Positions 47,831-56,633 of a stretch of 64,000 bases of DNA are shown here, piece after piece. The stretch spans positions 1 to 64,000 of the forward strand of contig JAQBQB010000012.1 of NCBI GenBank assembly GCA_028287235.1. The letters run 5' to 3'. The stretch comes from Gemmatimonadota bacterium (GTDB taxonomy: Bacteria > Gemmatimonadota > Gemmatimonadetes > Gemmatimonadales > Gemmatimonadaceae). The position numbers were made by a program, and so were the translations under genes. How positions within the stretch are numbered: the stretch's first letter is position 1; the number at the start of each line of letters is the position of its first letter. The notes beneath the pieces were generated by a model, which saw nothing but the letters and a program-made list of their open reading frames with translations, was not told where the DNA came from and searched no databases.

Positions 47831-50800
47831 TTACTCCTCGCTCCCATTGCCGTTGCCCGAGGTGCCCGTGTCGATCCCGGTTCCATAGAAACCGTGCTCG
47901 CTTTGCCCCATCGTGACCTTGATGCCGAGAGCCTGTAGTTCCTTCACGAGCACGTTGAACGACTCCGGAATGCCCGGCTCCGGAAGGTTCTGACCCTTCA
48001 CGATCGCCTCGTACACCCGGCTGCGGCCGTTCACGTCGTCCGACTTGACCGTCAGAATTTCCTGCAACACGTGCGCGGCGCCGTACGCTTCCAGCGCCCA
48101 CACTTCCATCTCTCCGAAACGCTGGCCGCCGAACTGCGCCTTACCGGCGAGCGGCTGCTGCGTCACGAGCGAGTACGGTCCGATGCTCCGCGCGTGGATC
48201 TTGTCGTCGACAAGGTGGCTGAGCTTCAGCATGTACACTTCGCCCACCGTGACCGGCGAGGCGAACGTTTCGCCCGAGCGACCGTCGCGCAGACGAACCT
48301 TGCCGAACGGGGTGAGACCGCCGAGGCGCATGAGCTCCACGGCTGCCGCATCCACGTCCGCTTCGGACTTCTTGCCAAGCATACCGGCGAGCGCCGGCAG
48401 CTCCTGATCGTTCAGGTACTCCGCCAGCTCGCCGGCCCGACGCTTCTCGAGCTGCTTGAGGCTGGCCTTGTACTCCGTCTTCTTCGAGGCCGACTGCGTC
48501 TCGTCGTCGATCCACTGCGTGTGCAGCGTGATCTGGTTGTCCAACGCGATCTGCTCGCGCTCCGCCAGCTCCTTCGCCGCGGTGGCGAGGAAGTCGCGAA
48601 TCATGTGATAGATGTCGCGCGTCTCCTGCGACATCGTGCGCCCGCCGAGGTCGTTGATCGTGGCCTCTTCGAGCCGCTCGAACCGCTCTTCTTCTCGCGT
48701 GCGGTCGGGCTTGATGTCGCGCAGCAGGTCGAAGATCTCCTTGTGGGCGATCTTCGGCGCCGGCGTCTTGAGTGCGAGCGCGGGACCAGCCCACGTCACA
48801 CCCGCCATCTTCAGCAGCAATCCAATCTCGCGCTCGTTGGCGCCCTGGAACACCGGCGTCTTCGCGTAGAAGCCGAGCAGTCGCGCGGCCCACCCCAGGT
48901 GGGTCTCGAGAATCTGTCCGACGTTCATACGGCTCGGCACGCCGAGCGGGTTGAGCACGATGTCGACCGGCCGGCCGTTCGGAAGGAACGGCATGTCTTC
49001 CTCGGGCACGATGCGGGCGACGATACCCTTGTTGCCGTGACGTCCGGCCATCTTGTCGCCGACCGAGATCTTTCGCTTTTCGGCCAGATACACTTTCACG
49101 AGCTGGATGACGCCCGGCGGCAGCTCATCGGGCTGGAGAATGCGATCGATCCGCTCTTCCGCCTTCTCTTCGAGCTTGGCCTTCTCTTCGTTCGACGCGT
49201 CGATGATCTGACGCACGCGCTCGTTCACGCGCTTGTTCTCGACGCGAAGCGTCTTGAGGTCGATCGACGAGAGGCGCATATCGCGCAGCGACGCCGCGGT
49301 CACCTTGGTGCCGGCGGGAATCGCTTCTTCGACAGTTCCGGACTTGAGCGCGAGCGCGATGACCTGGCCGTCGAGGATCTCGATCAGCTCGGAGTCACGC
49401 ACTTCGTTGACGCGGATCTTTTCGTCGCCTTCCAGGCGCCGCACTTCACCGATCCGTTCGCCGCGGTCCTTTTCCACCACCTGATCTTCGATGCGCGAGA
49501 AGATCTTGACGTCGATGACCACGCCTTCCATGCCCGGCGAGACCTTCAACGACGAGTCCTTCACGTCCTTCGCCTTCTCACCGAAGATGGCCGTCAGCAG
49601 CTTCTCTTCAGGTGACAGCTCCGTTTCGCCCTTCGGCGTGATCTTACCGACGAGGATGTCGCCCGGCTTCACGTGCGCGCCGATGCGGACGATGCCGCGC
49701 TCGTCGAGGTCCAGCAACGCCTCTTCCGAGACGTTCGGGATTTCACGCGTGATCTCTTCCTGGCCGCGCTTCGTGTCGCGGACGTGCAATTCCAGCTCTT
49801 GAATATGAACGCTGGAATAGACGTCGTCCTTGACCAATCGTTCCGACAGAACGATGGCATCTTCGAAATTGTGTCCGTACCAGGGCATGAACGCCACGGT
49901 GACGTTCGCGCCGAGCGCCAGCTGTCCCTGCTCGGTCGCGGCGCCGTCGGCCAGCACGTCGCCGGTCTTGACCTTCTGGCCCTGGTGCACGAGCGGCCGC
50001 TGGTTGATCGCCGTGTCCTGGTTGGTTCTCCAGTACTTCTTGAGACGGTAGCGGTCGTGCTGCGTGAGGCGGGCCAGCGGACGGTCGCTGCCGTCGCTCG
50101 CCTTGGTCTCGTTCACCTGGCCGGCATCGACGATGATCTCGTCGGCCGTCACGCGCGACACCACGCCCGCGCGCTTGGCGATCACCACCGCGCCGGAATC
50201 CGTGGCCACCTTGCCCTCGAGCCCCGTGCCGACGAGCGGCGTACGCGGATTGAGGAGCGGCACGGCCTGGCGCTGCATGTTCGAGCCCATCAACGCGCGG
50301 TTCGCGTCGTCGTGCTCGAGGAACGGGATGAGTGCCGCAGCAATGGAAACGAGCTGCTCCGGCGCCACGTCCATGTAATCGATGCGATCCTTCGGCGTGA
50401 GCGGCACGTCGCCCTGCTGACGGCACAATACGAGGTCGTCGAGGAACTCACCGTTCTTGCCGAGCCGCGAGTTCGCCTGCGCGATGATCGCGTCCTCTTC
50501 CTTGTTCGCATCCAGCCACGCGATCTCGTTGAGCACCTTGCCGTTCTTCACGACACGGTACGGCGTCTCCACGAAGCCGAGGTCGTTCACCTGCGCGTAG
50601 CAGGCGAGCGACGTGATCAGGCCGATGTTCGGACCTTCCGGCGTTTCGATCGGGCACATGCGGCCGTACTGCGAATAGTGCACGTCGCGCACTTCGAAGC
50701 CGGCGCGCTCGCGCGTCAGTCCGCCCGGTCCGAGGGCCGAGAGACGGCGCTTGTGCGTCAGTTCCGCGAGCGGATTCGTCTGATCCATGAACTGCGACAG

Positions 50801-52441
50801 CTGCGACGATCCGAAGAAGGCCTGGATCACCGCGCTCACCGTACGCGCGTTCACGAGATCGTCGAGCGAGATCTTTTCGGGATCGGTGTTGATCGACATG
50901 CGCTCCTTCACCAGGCGCGCCATGCGGGACAGACCCACCGAGAACTGGTTGGCGATCAGCTCGCCCACCGAGCGAATGCGGCGGTTGCCCAAATGGTCGA
51001 TGTCGTCGACATGCCCGCGGCCTTCGTGCAATTCCACGAGGTAGCGAACGATCTCGACAAAATCTTCCTTCGACAGCACCGTGTAATCGGACGGCATGTT
51101 CATGCCGAGCCGTTGATTGATCTTGTAGCGGCCCACGCGGCCGAGGTCGTAGCGCTTGGGCGAGAAGAACAAGCGCTCGAGCGCCTGCTTCGCGGTGGTC
51201 GCGTCGGGGGCGTCGCCCGGACGGAGCAGCGCGTAGATCTGGGACAGCGATTCCTTCTCGCTGTGCGTCGGATCCTTCGCCAGCGTGTTCTTGATCAGCG
51301 TCGACTCGGCACGACCGGAGGCGACGAACACGCTCACCTTGGTGATGTCGGCCTTGCGGATCTTCTTGATGATCGTGTCGGTCAGGTTCTGGCCCACCTC
51401 GGCGATCACTTCGCCGTCGCTGTCGACGACGTCGATCGCGAGCTGGCGCCGCACCGGACGCTCGCCGCGCTCGATCGCATCGGCCTCGTCGCGCAGGTCG
51501 ATCTTCATGTGCGAGGCGAAGACCTTGATCGTGTCGATGTTCTGGCGGCGGAGGCGGTTGAACACCTCTTCCGTCAGCTCGTCGCCTTCCTTGACGAGCA
51601 TCACGTTCTCCGAGCGCTCACGCTCGGCCTTGGCCTTCTTGGTGCGTGCCTTCGGCGCGTCGTCCGCCGTGGCTTCGCCCGGCAGCGCGATGTCTTCGGC
51701 GATGATCGCGCCGAACACTTCACGCACGTCGGTGCGGCTCTCGCGCTTCTTGGTCAGGTCGAGATCGCGAACCGCGAAGAAGAGCCGGAGAATGTCGGAG
51801 TTCGTTCCGTAGCCGAACGCGCGCAGGAGCGCCGTGGCCGGGAACTTCTTCTTCTTGTCGATGTGCACGTAGACGACGTCGTGGATGTCGACGGTGAACT
51901 CGACCCACGAGCCGCGGAACGGAATGATGCGCGCCGAGATGAGGCGCTGGCCGTTCGGATGTGTCGACTCCTCGAACACTACGCCCGGGGACCGATGCAG
52001 CTGGCTGACGATGACGCGCTCGGCACCGTTGATGACGAACGTGCCCAGCGGCGTGAGCAGCGGCAGCTCGCCGAGATAGACCTCTTTCTCGATGATGTTG
52101 CGGGGCCGCTTGACGCCGTTCACTTCCTCGTTGATGACCAGTTGGAGCGTGGCCTTCAGCGGGGCGGAATAGGTCATGTCGCGCTCGATGCACTCCTCGA
52201 CGGTGTACTTCGGCTCACCGAGGGAGTAGCGAACGAACTCGAGCGAAAAATTCTCGTGGACGTCGGTGATCGGGAACAGGTCTTTGAAGACCCGCTCGAG
52301 ACCGATGTCTTCACGGTCGTGCGAAGCCGCATCTAGTTGCAGTAGCGCCTCGAAGGCGCGCACCTGGATGTCGAGGAGATGGGGCATTTCCATCCCCTGA
52401 TCCAGCTTCGCGAAAGAAATCTGCTTAATCGTGTCAGACAT
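47831..52441 (-). CDS. rpoB: DNA-directed RNA polymerase subunit beta
   Basis: The 1536-residue subunit contains the rifampicin-pocket segment SSQLSQFMDQTNPLAELTHK and RLSALGPGGLTRERAGFEVR, with wild-type residues at the main resistance positions. GDKMAGRHGNKGIVARIVPE is the catalytic beta motif, and IGPYSLVTQQPLAGKAQFGG with the RFGEMEVWALEAYGA end are standard. At about 1540 residues it is long, with insertions near residues 240-390 that include Lys/Glu-rich sequence. rplL lies 227 bp upstream; the gap contains a heptad repeat. Confidence 0.98.
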   Translation of the reverse strand: MSDTIKQISFAKLDQGMEMPHLLDIQVRAFEALLQLDAASHDREDIGLERVFKDLFPITDVHENFSLEFVRYSLGEPKYTVEECIERDMTYSAPLKATLQLVINEEVNGVKRPRNIIEKEVYLGELPLLTPLGTFVINGAERVIVSQLHRSPGVVFEESTHPNGQRLISARIIPFRGSWVEFTVDIHDVVYVHIDKKKKFPATALLRAFGYGTNSDILRLFFAVRDLDLTKKRESRTDVREVFGAIIAEDIALPGEATADDAPKARTKKAKAERERSENVMLVKEGDELTEEVFNRLRRQNIDTIKVFASHMKIDLRDEADAIERGERPVRRQLAIDVVDSDGEVIAEVGQNLTDTIIKKIRKADITKVSVFVASGRAESTLIKNTLAKDPTHSEKESLSQIYALLRPGDAPDATTAKQALERLFFSPKRYDLGRVGRYKINQRLGMNMPSDYTVLSKEDFVEIVRYLVELHEGRGHVDDIDHLGNRRIRSVGELIANQFSVGLSRMARLVKERMSINTDPEKISLDDLVNARTVSAVIQAFFGSSQLSQFMDQTNPLAELTHKRRLSALGPGGLTRERAGFEVRDVHYSQYGRMCPIETPEGPNIGLITSLACYAQVNDLGFVETPYRVVKNGKVLNEIAWLDANKEEDAIIAQANSRLGKNGEFLDDLVLCRQQGDVPLTPKDRIDYMDVAPEQLVSIAAALIPFLEHDDANRALMGSNMQRQAVPLLNPRTPLVGTGLEGKVATDSGAVVIAKRAGVVSRVTADEIIVDAGQVNETKASDGSDRPLARLTQHDRYRLKKYWRTNQDTAINQRPLVHQGQKVKTGDVLADGAATEQGQLALGANVTVAFMPWYGHNFEDAIVLSERLVKDDVYSSVHIQELELHVRDTKRGQEEITREIPNVSEEALLDLDERGIVRIGAHVKPGDILVGKITPKGETELSPEEKLLTAIFGEKAKDVKDSSLKVSPGMEGVVIDVKIFSRIEDQVVEKDRGERIGEVRRLEGDEKIRVNEVRDSELIEILDGQVIALALKSGTVEEAIPAGTKVTAASLRDMRLSSIDLKTLRVENKRVNERVRQIIDASNEEKAKLEEKAEERIDRILQPDELPPGVIQLVKVYLAEKRKISVGDKMAGRHGNKGIVARIVPEEDMPFLPNGRPVDIVLNPLGVPSRMNVGQILETHLGWAARLLGFYAKTPVFQGANEREIGLLLKMAGVTWAGPALALKTPAPKIAHKEIFDLLRDIKPDRTREEERFERLEEATINDLGGRTMSQETRDIYHMIRDFLATAAKELAEREQIALDNQITLHTQWIDDETQSASKKTEYKASLKQLEKRRAGELAEYLNDQELPALAGMLGKKSEADVDAAAVELMRLGGLTPFGKVRLRDGRSGETFASPVTVGEVYMLKLSHLVDDKIHARSIGPYSLVTQQPLAGKAQFGGQRFGEMEVWALEAYGAAHVLQEILTVKSDDVNGRSRVYEAIVKGQNLPEPGIPESFNVLVKELQALGIKVTMGQSEHGFYGTGIDTGTSGNGNGSEE

Positions 52442-52590
52442 TGTTCACCCGGGAACAGGCGATAGAAAGGCCGAATCCCCCGAGCCGGAACGCGTTCGAA
52501 CGCGTCCGTCTCGGGGACGGGCCTTAAACAGCTTCAGATTTGTTTGGAACTCGAAATATCGATGTCACTAATTGCGCTGGGCTGAAGGAA

Positions 52591-52667
52591 GAAGCGTGGA
52601 GCGTTGGGCGTGGGGCGTGGGGCGCGAACTGCAATTGCGCCCCACGCTCCACGCCCCACGCCGAACG
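52591..52667. repeat. Heptad-periodic inverted repeat between rplL and rpoB
   Basis: Eleven 7-bp units: GAAGCGT, GGAGCGT, TGGGCGT, GGGGCGT, GGGGCGC, GAACTGC, AATTGCG, CCCCACG, CTCCACG, CCCCACG and CCGAACG, then CTTACTT with the rplL stop codon. The left and right halves are complementary. The position matches the attenuator site found between rplL and rpoB in other bacteria. Confidence 0.9.
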
Positions 52668-52668
52668 C

Positions 52669-53058
52669 TTACTTCACTTCCACGCCGGCGCCCTGCTCTT
52701 CCAGCTTCGTCTTGATCTGCGCCGCCTCATCCTTCGAGACGCCGGCCTTCACGGTCTGCGGCGCGCCGTCGACCAGGTCCTTGGCTTCCTTCAGGCCAAG
52801 ACCCGTGATCTCACGCACCACCTTGATGACCTGGATCTTCTTGCTGCCGGCGTCCTTCAGGACGACGTCGAACTCGGTCTGCTCTTCAACCGCGGCGGCC
52901 GGAGCCGCAGCGCCGCCACCGCCGCCACCGCCCACCGGGGCCGCTGCGATCGTGACGTTGAACTTGCTCTTGAAGGATTCGATCAGCTCGGCGAGCTCGA
53001 ACACGGACATGTTGCCGATCGCGTCGAGGATCTCGTCTTTGCTCATGGTCGTTGGCAT
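52669..53058 (-). CDS. rplL: 50S ribosomal protein L7/L12 (bL12)
   Basis: The 129-residue stalk protein has the dimerising N-terminal part, an Ala/Gly hinge ([17 protein letters not shown]), and the factor-binding C-terminal domain ([39 protein letters not shown]). It follows rplJ after an 83-bp gap with an inverted repeat. Confidence 0.97.
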   Translation of the reverse strand: MPTTMSKDEILDAIGNMSVFELAELIESFKSKFNVTIAAAPVGGGGGGGAAAPAAAVEEQTEFDVVLKDAGSKKIQVIKVVREITGLGLKEAKDLVDGAPQTVKAGVSKDEAAQIKTKLEEQGAGVEVK

Positions 53059-53082
53059 CTGGTGATTCTCCTGGTGTTATTA

Positions 53083-53142
53083 AAAGTCGGTCAAAACGAT
53101 AGATCGGTCAGTTAGTACAGCTGTCGGTCGCTGACCGACTTT
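53083..53142. other. Inverted repeat between rplJ and rplL
   Basis: AAAGTCGGTC at 53083-53092 pairs with GACCGACTTT at 53133-53142, and further CGGTC copies lie between. The arm touches the rplJ stop codon. It could affect rplJ/rplL stoichiometry; there is no clear 7-bp period. Confidence 0.55.
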
Positions 53143-53693
53143 CAGGCGCTTGCGGTGCTTTCGCTTGGTGTGCTTTCCGTACCGCTTTCGCGCTGCACAC
53201 GCAGCGCCTCGACTACTCCAGCAAACATCGACATCAACCCGTTCATGGAGCCCAGGAAGGCGGCCATCGGGTACTGCATGCTGGCACCCAGCTCGCTGAG
53301 CATCTGCTCGCGCGACGGCATCGACGCCAGCTTCGTGATCTGGGCCTTGTCGATCGCCTTGCCCTCGAACACGCCGCCCTTCACTTCGGGCCGCGAATCG
53401 TTGGCCTTCGCGAAGTCCGTGAGGAGCTTCGCCGCGGTGACCGGATCCTTCGTCACGACAAGACCGGTCGGTCCACGCAACCGCTCGCCCACCAGACCGC
53501 TCTCGTTCACGGCGCGCAGGGCGAGGGTGTTCTTGATCACCACGTATTCCACGCCGGCCTTGCGGAAGCTGCGACGCAACTGCGTCATGCGCTTCACGTT
53601 CAGCCCGGTGAAATCAGTGTAATAGAGCGCCGTAGCGCCCTCGATTTTCTCTTTTAGCTCGGCGACGAGCTGCTCTTTGTCGGCTCTTTTCAT
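53142..53693 (-). CDS. rplJ: 50S ribosomal protein L10 (uL10)
   Basis: The 183-residue protein has KREKEQLVAELKEKI-like sequence (MKRADKEQLVAELKEKIEGA), YTDFTGLNVKRMTQLRRSFR and EYVVIKNTLALRAVNESG. It anchors the bL12 dimers of the stalk; the C-terminal helix that carries them is followed by a Ser/Thr-rich tail (RESGTESTPSESTASA). It starts 3 bp after rplA. Confidence 0.96.
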   Translation of the reverse strand: MKRADKEQLVAELKEKIEGATALYYTDFTGLNVKRMTQLRRSFRKAGVEYVVIKNTLALRAVNESGLVGERLRGPTGLVVTKDPVTAAKLLTDFAKANDSRPEVKGGVFEGKAIDKAQITKLASMPSREQMLSELGASMQYPMAAFLGSMNGLMSMFAGVVEALRVQRESGTESTPSESTASA

Positions 53694-53695
53694 GA

Positions 53696-54388
53696 CTAGC
53701 CCCGGTACGGGTTGGTGTCGATCATGACGCCCGGGCCCATCGTGCTCGACACGGAGACGTTCCGCACGTACACGCCCTTGGCCGCTGCCGGCTTGGCGCG
53801 AACGATCTGATCCATGAACGCGGTGAAGTTCGTCTCCAACGCTTCGACGCCGAATGAGACCTTACCGATCGGCGCGTGGACGTTACCCGCCTTGTCCACG
53901 CGGAACTCGATCTTTCCAGCCTTCGTTTCCCGCACCGCGTTGCCGACGTTGAACGTCACCGTACCCGCCTTGGGGTTCGGCATCAGTCCACGCGGACCCA
54001 GCACGCGACCGAGCGCGCCGAGCTGCCCCATCTGGTCCGGGGTGGCGATCAGCACGTCGAAATCCAGCCAGCCATCCTTGATCTTCTGGATGTACTCGGC
54101 GCCGACGTAGTCGGCTCCGGCCTCCGTCGCTTCACGCGCCTTGTCGCCGATCGCGATCACCAGCACGCGCACCGCTTTTCCGGTACCCGCGGGCAACACG
54201 ACCGTGCCGCGCACGACCTGATCGGCGTGGCGCGGATCGACGCCAAGACGAACGGCGATCTCCACCGTCTCGTCGAACTTCGCGAATGCCGACTTCTTGA
54301 CGATCTCCAGCGCTGCACGCGGCTGGTAGTTCGACTCGACGTCGCGGTTCTTCGCGGCGGCCTGGTACTTCTTTCCGTGGTCGGGCAT
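53696..54388 (-). CDS. rplA: 50S ribosomal protein L1 (uL1)
   Basis: The 230-residue protein shows [40 protein letters not shown] and the signature [20 protein letters not shown]. uL1 binds the mobile 23S stalk and can repress its own operon in other bacteria. Its start overlaps the rplK stop by one base. Confidence 0.97.
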   Translation of the reverse strand: MPDHGKKYQAAAKNRDVESNYQPRAALEIVKKSAFAKFDETVEIAVRLGVDPRHADQVVRGTVVLPAGTGKAVRVLVIAIGDKAREATEAGADYVGAEYIQKIKDGWLDFDVLIATPDQMGQLGALGRVLGPRGLMPNPKAGTVTFNVGNAVRETKAGKIEFRVDKAGNVHAPIGKVSFGVEALETNFTAFMDQIVRAKPAAAKGVYVRNVSVSSTMGPGVMIDTNPYRG

Positions 54389-54810
54389 TAGTCCACGACC
54401 TCCAGACCCATCGACCGCGCGGCACCGGCCACCATGGCCATCGCCGAGTCGATCGATTCGGTATTCAGGTCGGGCATCTTGAGCTCGGCGATCTTCCGCA
54501 CCTGAGCCTTCGTCACCTTACCGACCTTGTTGCGGTTGGGCTGCCCCGATCCCTTCTCGATGCCCGCTTCCTTCTTCAAGAGGACGGCCGCTGGCGGCGT
54601 CTTCAGAATGAAGGTGAAGGACTTGTCCGAGAAGATGGTGATCTCGACCGGGAGAATCGTATCCTGACCCTGCGTGCGAGCGTTGAACTCTTTGCAGAAG
54701 GCCATGATGTTGATGCCCTGCGGACCAAGCGCCGTACCCACTGGCGGAGCTGGGTTGGCCTTGCCCGCGGGGATCTGCAGCTTGACGAACCCCGTTGCTT
54801 TCTTTGCCAT
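54388..54810 (-). CDS. rplK: 50S ribosomal protein L11 (uL11)
   Basis: The 140-residue protein starts [20 protein letters not shown] with [20 protein letters not shown], the thiostrepton-region N-terminal domain, and ends [20 protein letters not shown]. It lies 96 bp after nusG. Confidence 0.97.
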   Translation of the reverse strand: MAKKATGFVKLQIPAGKANPAPPVGTALGPQGINIMAFCKEFNARTQGQDTILPVEITIFSDKSFTFILKTPPAAVLLKKEAGIEKGSGQPNRNKVGKVTKAQVRKIAELKMPDLNTESIDSAMAMVAGAARSMGLEVVD

Positions 54811-54906
54811 AGAACTCCTTGAACTGCCGCCGTATGTACCGGCGGTCGATCTCCCACTGGCTGATTTAGAGTCGGAGTGGTGGCCGACTGACCTGCCCTC
54901 GGAGCG

Positions 54907-55473
54907 TTAGTACGCCCGAAGCTGCAAATAATCCAACTCGACCGAGGTCGGCCGTCCAAACAGTGACACCGACACCCGAACCTTTCCTTTGTCCGGCATC
55001 ACTTCCTCGACCGTACCGTTGAAATCGGTGAACGGTCCCTCCGTGATCGCCACGGCCTGACCCACCATGAAGGGGATCTCTTCGCGCGGCGCTTCTTCTT
55101 CCCGCTCGTCGACGATGCCGAGGAGGCGGTTCACTTCATCGGGGCGCAGCGGCTGCGGGAAACGCGAATCGTGTCCCACGAACTTGATGACGCCCTGAAT
55201 GCCGTTGACGACGTGCGCGGTCTCCTGGTTCAGATCCATCTCGACCAACACGTAGCCGGGATAGAGCTTCCGTTCGACCGTCACCTTCTTGCCGTTCTTG
55301 ATCTCGACGACTTCCTGCGTCGGCACGAGCGCCTGGCGAATCGTGCGCTCCTCGGCCGGCCGCGTGTCCGCTTCGATCTTTCGCTGAATCAGCGAGCGAA
55401 CCTTGTTCTCGTGCCCCGCCGTCGTTTGGATCGCGTACCAACGGTGTTCACGGTGTTCCATGAGGTTGGTCAC
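54907..55473 (-). CDS. nusG: Transcription termination/antitermination factor NusG
   Basis: The 188-residue protein has the NGN domain (HRWYAIQTTAGHENKVRSLI; ERKLYPGYVLVEMDLNQETA; VIKFVGHDSRFPQPL) and a KOW domain (VGQAVAITEGPFTDFNGTVE). Met5 (MEHREHRWY) may be the true start. It overlaps secE by 4 bp. Confidence 0.97.
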   Translation of the reverse strand: MTNLMEHREHRWYAIQTTAGHENKVRSLIQRKIEADTRPAEERTIRQALVPTQEVVEIKNGKKVTVERKLYPGYVLVEMDLNQETAHVVNGIQGVIKFVGHDSRFPQPLRPDEVNRLLGIVDEREEEAPREEIPFMVGQAVAITEGPFTDFNGTVEEVMPDKGKVRVSVSLFGRPTSVELDYLQLRAY

Positions 55474-55757
55474 TTCGCGAACAGGGACGGAATCCCCTTG
55501 ATGAGAATTCCCTGCAGCGCGAAGTCGAGCAGCGTGATGAACAACCCGAGGATCAGCACGAAGATGATGATCGCGATCGTCGCCGAACGGACCTGCGGAA
55601 GGTCCGGCCAGGTGACTTTGCGCATCTCGGCCATCACCCCGTGATAGAACGCCACGAGACGACCCACGAAGCCCAACGACGCGCCCGATCCACTGGATCC
55701 ACCAGATCCACCAGATCCACCACCGGACGAGCCAGGGCGTGCGACGGCGTCAGCCAT
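55470..55757 (-). CDS. secE: Preprotein translocase subunit SecE
   Basis: The 95-residue protein has the single-helix SecE core: HGVMAEMRKVTWPDLPQVRS followed by the membrane helix ATIAIIIFVLILGLFITLLD. The first 28 residues form a Gly/Ser linker (SSGGGSGGSGGSSGSGAS) encoded by 9-bp repeats of type GATCCACCA at 55687-55722. It overlaps nusG by 4 bp and shares one base with rpmG. Confidence 0.95.
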   Translation of the reverse strand: MADAVARPGSSGGGSGGSGGSSGSGASLGFVGRLVAFYHGVMAEMRKVTWPDLPQVRSATIAIIIFVLILGLFITLLDFALQGILIKGIPSLFAK

Positions 55758-55909
55758 TACTTGGTTTCCTTGTGGAGCTTATGCGTGTTGCAGCGCGGAC
55801 AGTACTTCTTCCACTCGACGCGCTCGGGGTGCAGGCGCTTGTTCTTCGTGGTGAAGTAGTTGCGGTTTTTGCAGTCGCTGCAAGCCAGGATGATCTTATC
55901 GCGGGGCAT
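55757..55909 (-). CDS. rpmG: 50S ribosomal protein L33 (bL33), zinc-binding
   Basis: The 50-residue protein reads [20 protein letters not shown] and ends [18 protein letters not shown]. Two CxxC pairs make it the zinc-binding form. Start codon at 55907-55909; the stop TAA shares its last base with the secE ATG (TAATG). The order rpmG-secE-nusG is common in bacteria. Confidence 0.97.
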   Translation of the reverse strand: MPRDKIILACSDCKNRNYFTTKNKRLHPERVEWKKYCPRCNTHKLHKETK

Positions 55910-55916
55910 TTCAAAA

Positions 55917-56057
55917 CCAGGGTTTAGGGTTTAGGGTGTCGGGTCTAGGGAAGGATGGCCGCGCCTCGCGGCGCGACTTTGATGAGGACACGACGAAGTG
56001 ACGCGCACTCGCGCGTCACGTTCAGTCCCTCGACCCGATCCCCCATACCCTACACCC
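55917..56057. repeat. Heptad-periodic inverted tracts between tRNA-Thr(GGT) and rpmG
   Basis: Left tract: CCAGGGT, two TTAGGGT, GTCGGGT, CTAGGGA (55917-55951). Right tract: CAGTCCC, TCGACCC, GATCCCC, CATACCC, TACACCC (56023-56057). They are inverse in sense and enclose about 70 bp with a GTGACGCGC/GCGCGTCAC hairpin at 55998-56019. The structure separates the tRNAs from the protein genes and could be a processing or partial termination site. Confidence 0.85.
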
Positions 56058-56069
56058 TGCTGCTCGAAG

Positions 56070-56142
56070 AGCTGACGATCGGGATTGAACCGATGACCTC
56101 ATCCTTACCAAGGATGTGCTCTACCAACTGAGCTACGTCAGC
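56070..56142 (-). tRNA. thrT: tRNA-Thr (anticodon GGT)
   Basis: The cloverleaf starts GCTGACGTAGCTCAGTTGG; the anticodon loop is TTGGTAA between CATCC and GGATG, and the T arm holds GGTTCAATCC. The acceptor stem GCTGACG/CGTCAGC is perfect; no CCA is encoded. It is the last of four tRNAs. Confidence 0.97.
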
Positions 56143-56187
56143 AAACTCTCATTCCACACACGCAGCCCTGCTTCCGTTCTACACCAG

Positions 56188-56260
56188 AGCGGGAGACGGG
56201 GCTCGAACCCGCGACATCAAGCTTGGAAGGCTTGCGCTCTACCAGCTGAGCTACTCCCGC
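56188..56260 (-). tRNA. glyT: tRNA-Gly (anticodon TCC)
   Basis: It starts GCGGGAGTAGCTCAGCTGG; the anticodon loop is CTTCCAA and the T arm GGGTTCGAGCCC. The stem GCGGGAG/TCTCCCGC pairs well, no CCA encoded. Confidence 0.97.
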
Positions 56261-56292
56261 GTTACTGCTCCCCTACGGCTGTTCCACCTGAA

Positions 56293-56377
56293 TGGTGGGG
56301 GAAGGATTCGAACCTTCGTAGGGCGTTAACCCGGCAGATTTACAGTCTGCTGCCATTAGCCACTCGGCCACCCCACC
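56293..56377 (-). tRNA. tyrU: tRNA-Tyr (anticodon GTA)
   Basis: This 85-nt class II tRNA starts GGTGGGGTGGCCGAGTGG; the anticodon loop is CTGTAAA between GCAGA and TCTGC. A long variable arm and the T arm AGGTTCGAATCC follow. The discriminator is A; no CCA encoded. Confidence 0.97.
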
Positions 56378-56450
56378 GGACGTTCGCGCGCCGAACACAT
56401 CCCACAGCCACTCCGATCCCGGCGACGAATCACCTTCGCTCACAAGACAG

Positions 56451-56523
56451 AGCTGACGGCCAGAATCGAACTGGCAACCGCCTGATTACAAATCAGGTGC
56501 TCTGCCAATTGAGCTACGTCAGC
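56451..56523 (-). tRNA. thrU: tRNA-Thr (anticodon TGT)
   Basis: It starts GCTGACGTAGCTCAATTGG; the anticodon loop is TTTGTAA between CCTGA and TCAGG, with a CAGTTCGATTCTG T arm. It is the promoter-proximal gene of the tRNA quartet and shares its acceptor stem with the other tRNA-Thr. Confidence 0.97.
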
Positions 56524-56550
56524 AGACGGCCAATTTTGCGCGAGAATCGT

Positions 56551-56579
56551 AGGATAGTCGGGGCTGGAAACGGTGTCAA
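56551..56579 (-). promoter_or_regulatory. Promoter of the tRNA-rpmG-secE-nusG-rplKAJL-rpoBC cluster
   Basis: On the minus strand TTGACA (56574-56579) and TATCCT (56551-56556) are exactly 17 bp apart, about 28 bp before tRNA-Thr(TGT). A GC-rich discriminator is not obvious. It is the best -35/-10 pair seen in the window. Confidence 0.8.
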
Positions 56580-56633
56580 GACACGATGGTACCGGAGCTT
56601 AGACACTCCACCAGCACTCCACCGGTACTCCGC

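Noticed and set aside
49673-52336. 887-codon open frame on the plus strand opposite rpoB, and similar long frames opposite fusA, susC, DUF885 and tuf
   Set aside because: These are antisense shadows of G+C-rich genes: Arg/His/Val-rich, no recognisable domain, and fully covered by well-conserved proteins on the minus strand.
55917-55951. Telomere-like TTTAGGG repeat
   Set aside because: Only two or three exact units, inside a bacterial operon and mirrored by CCC-type heptads; it is one member of the 7-bp-period family, not a telomere.
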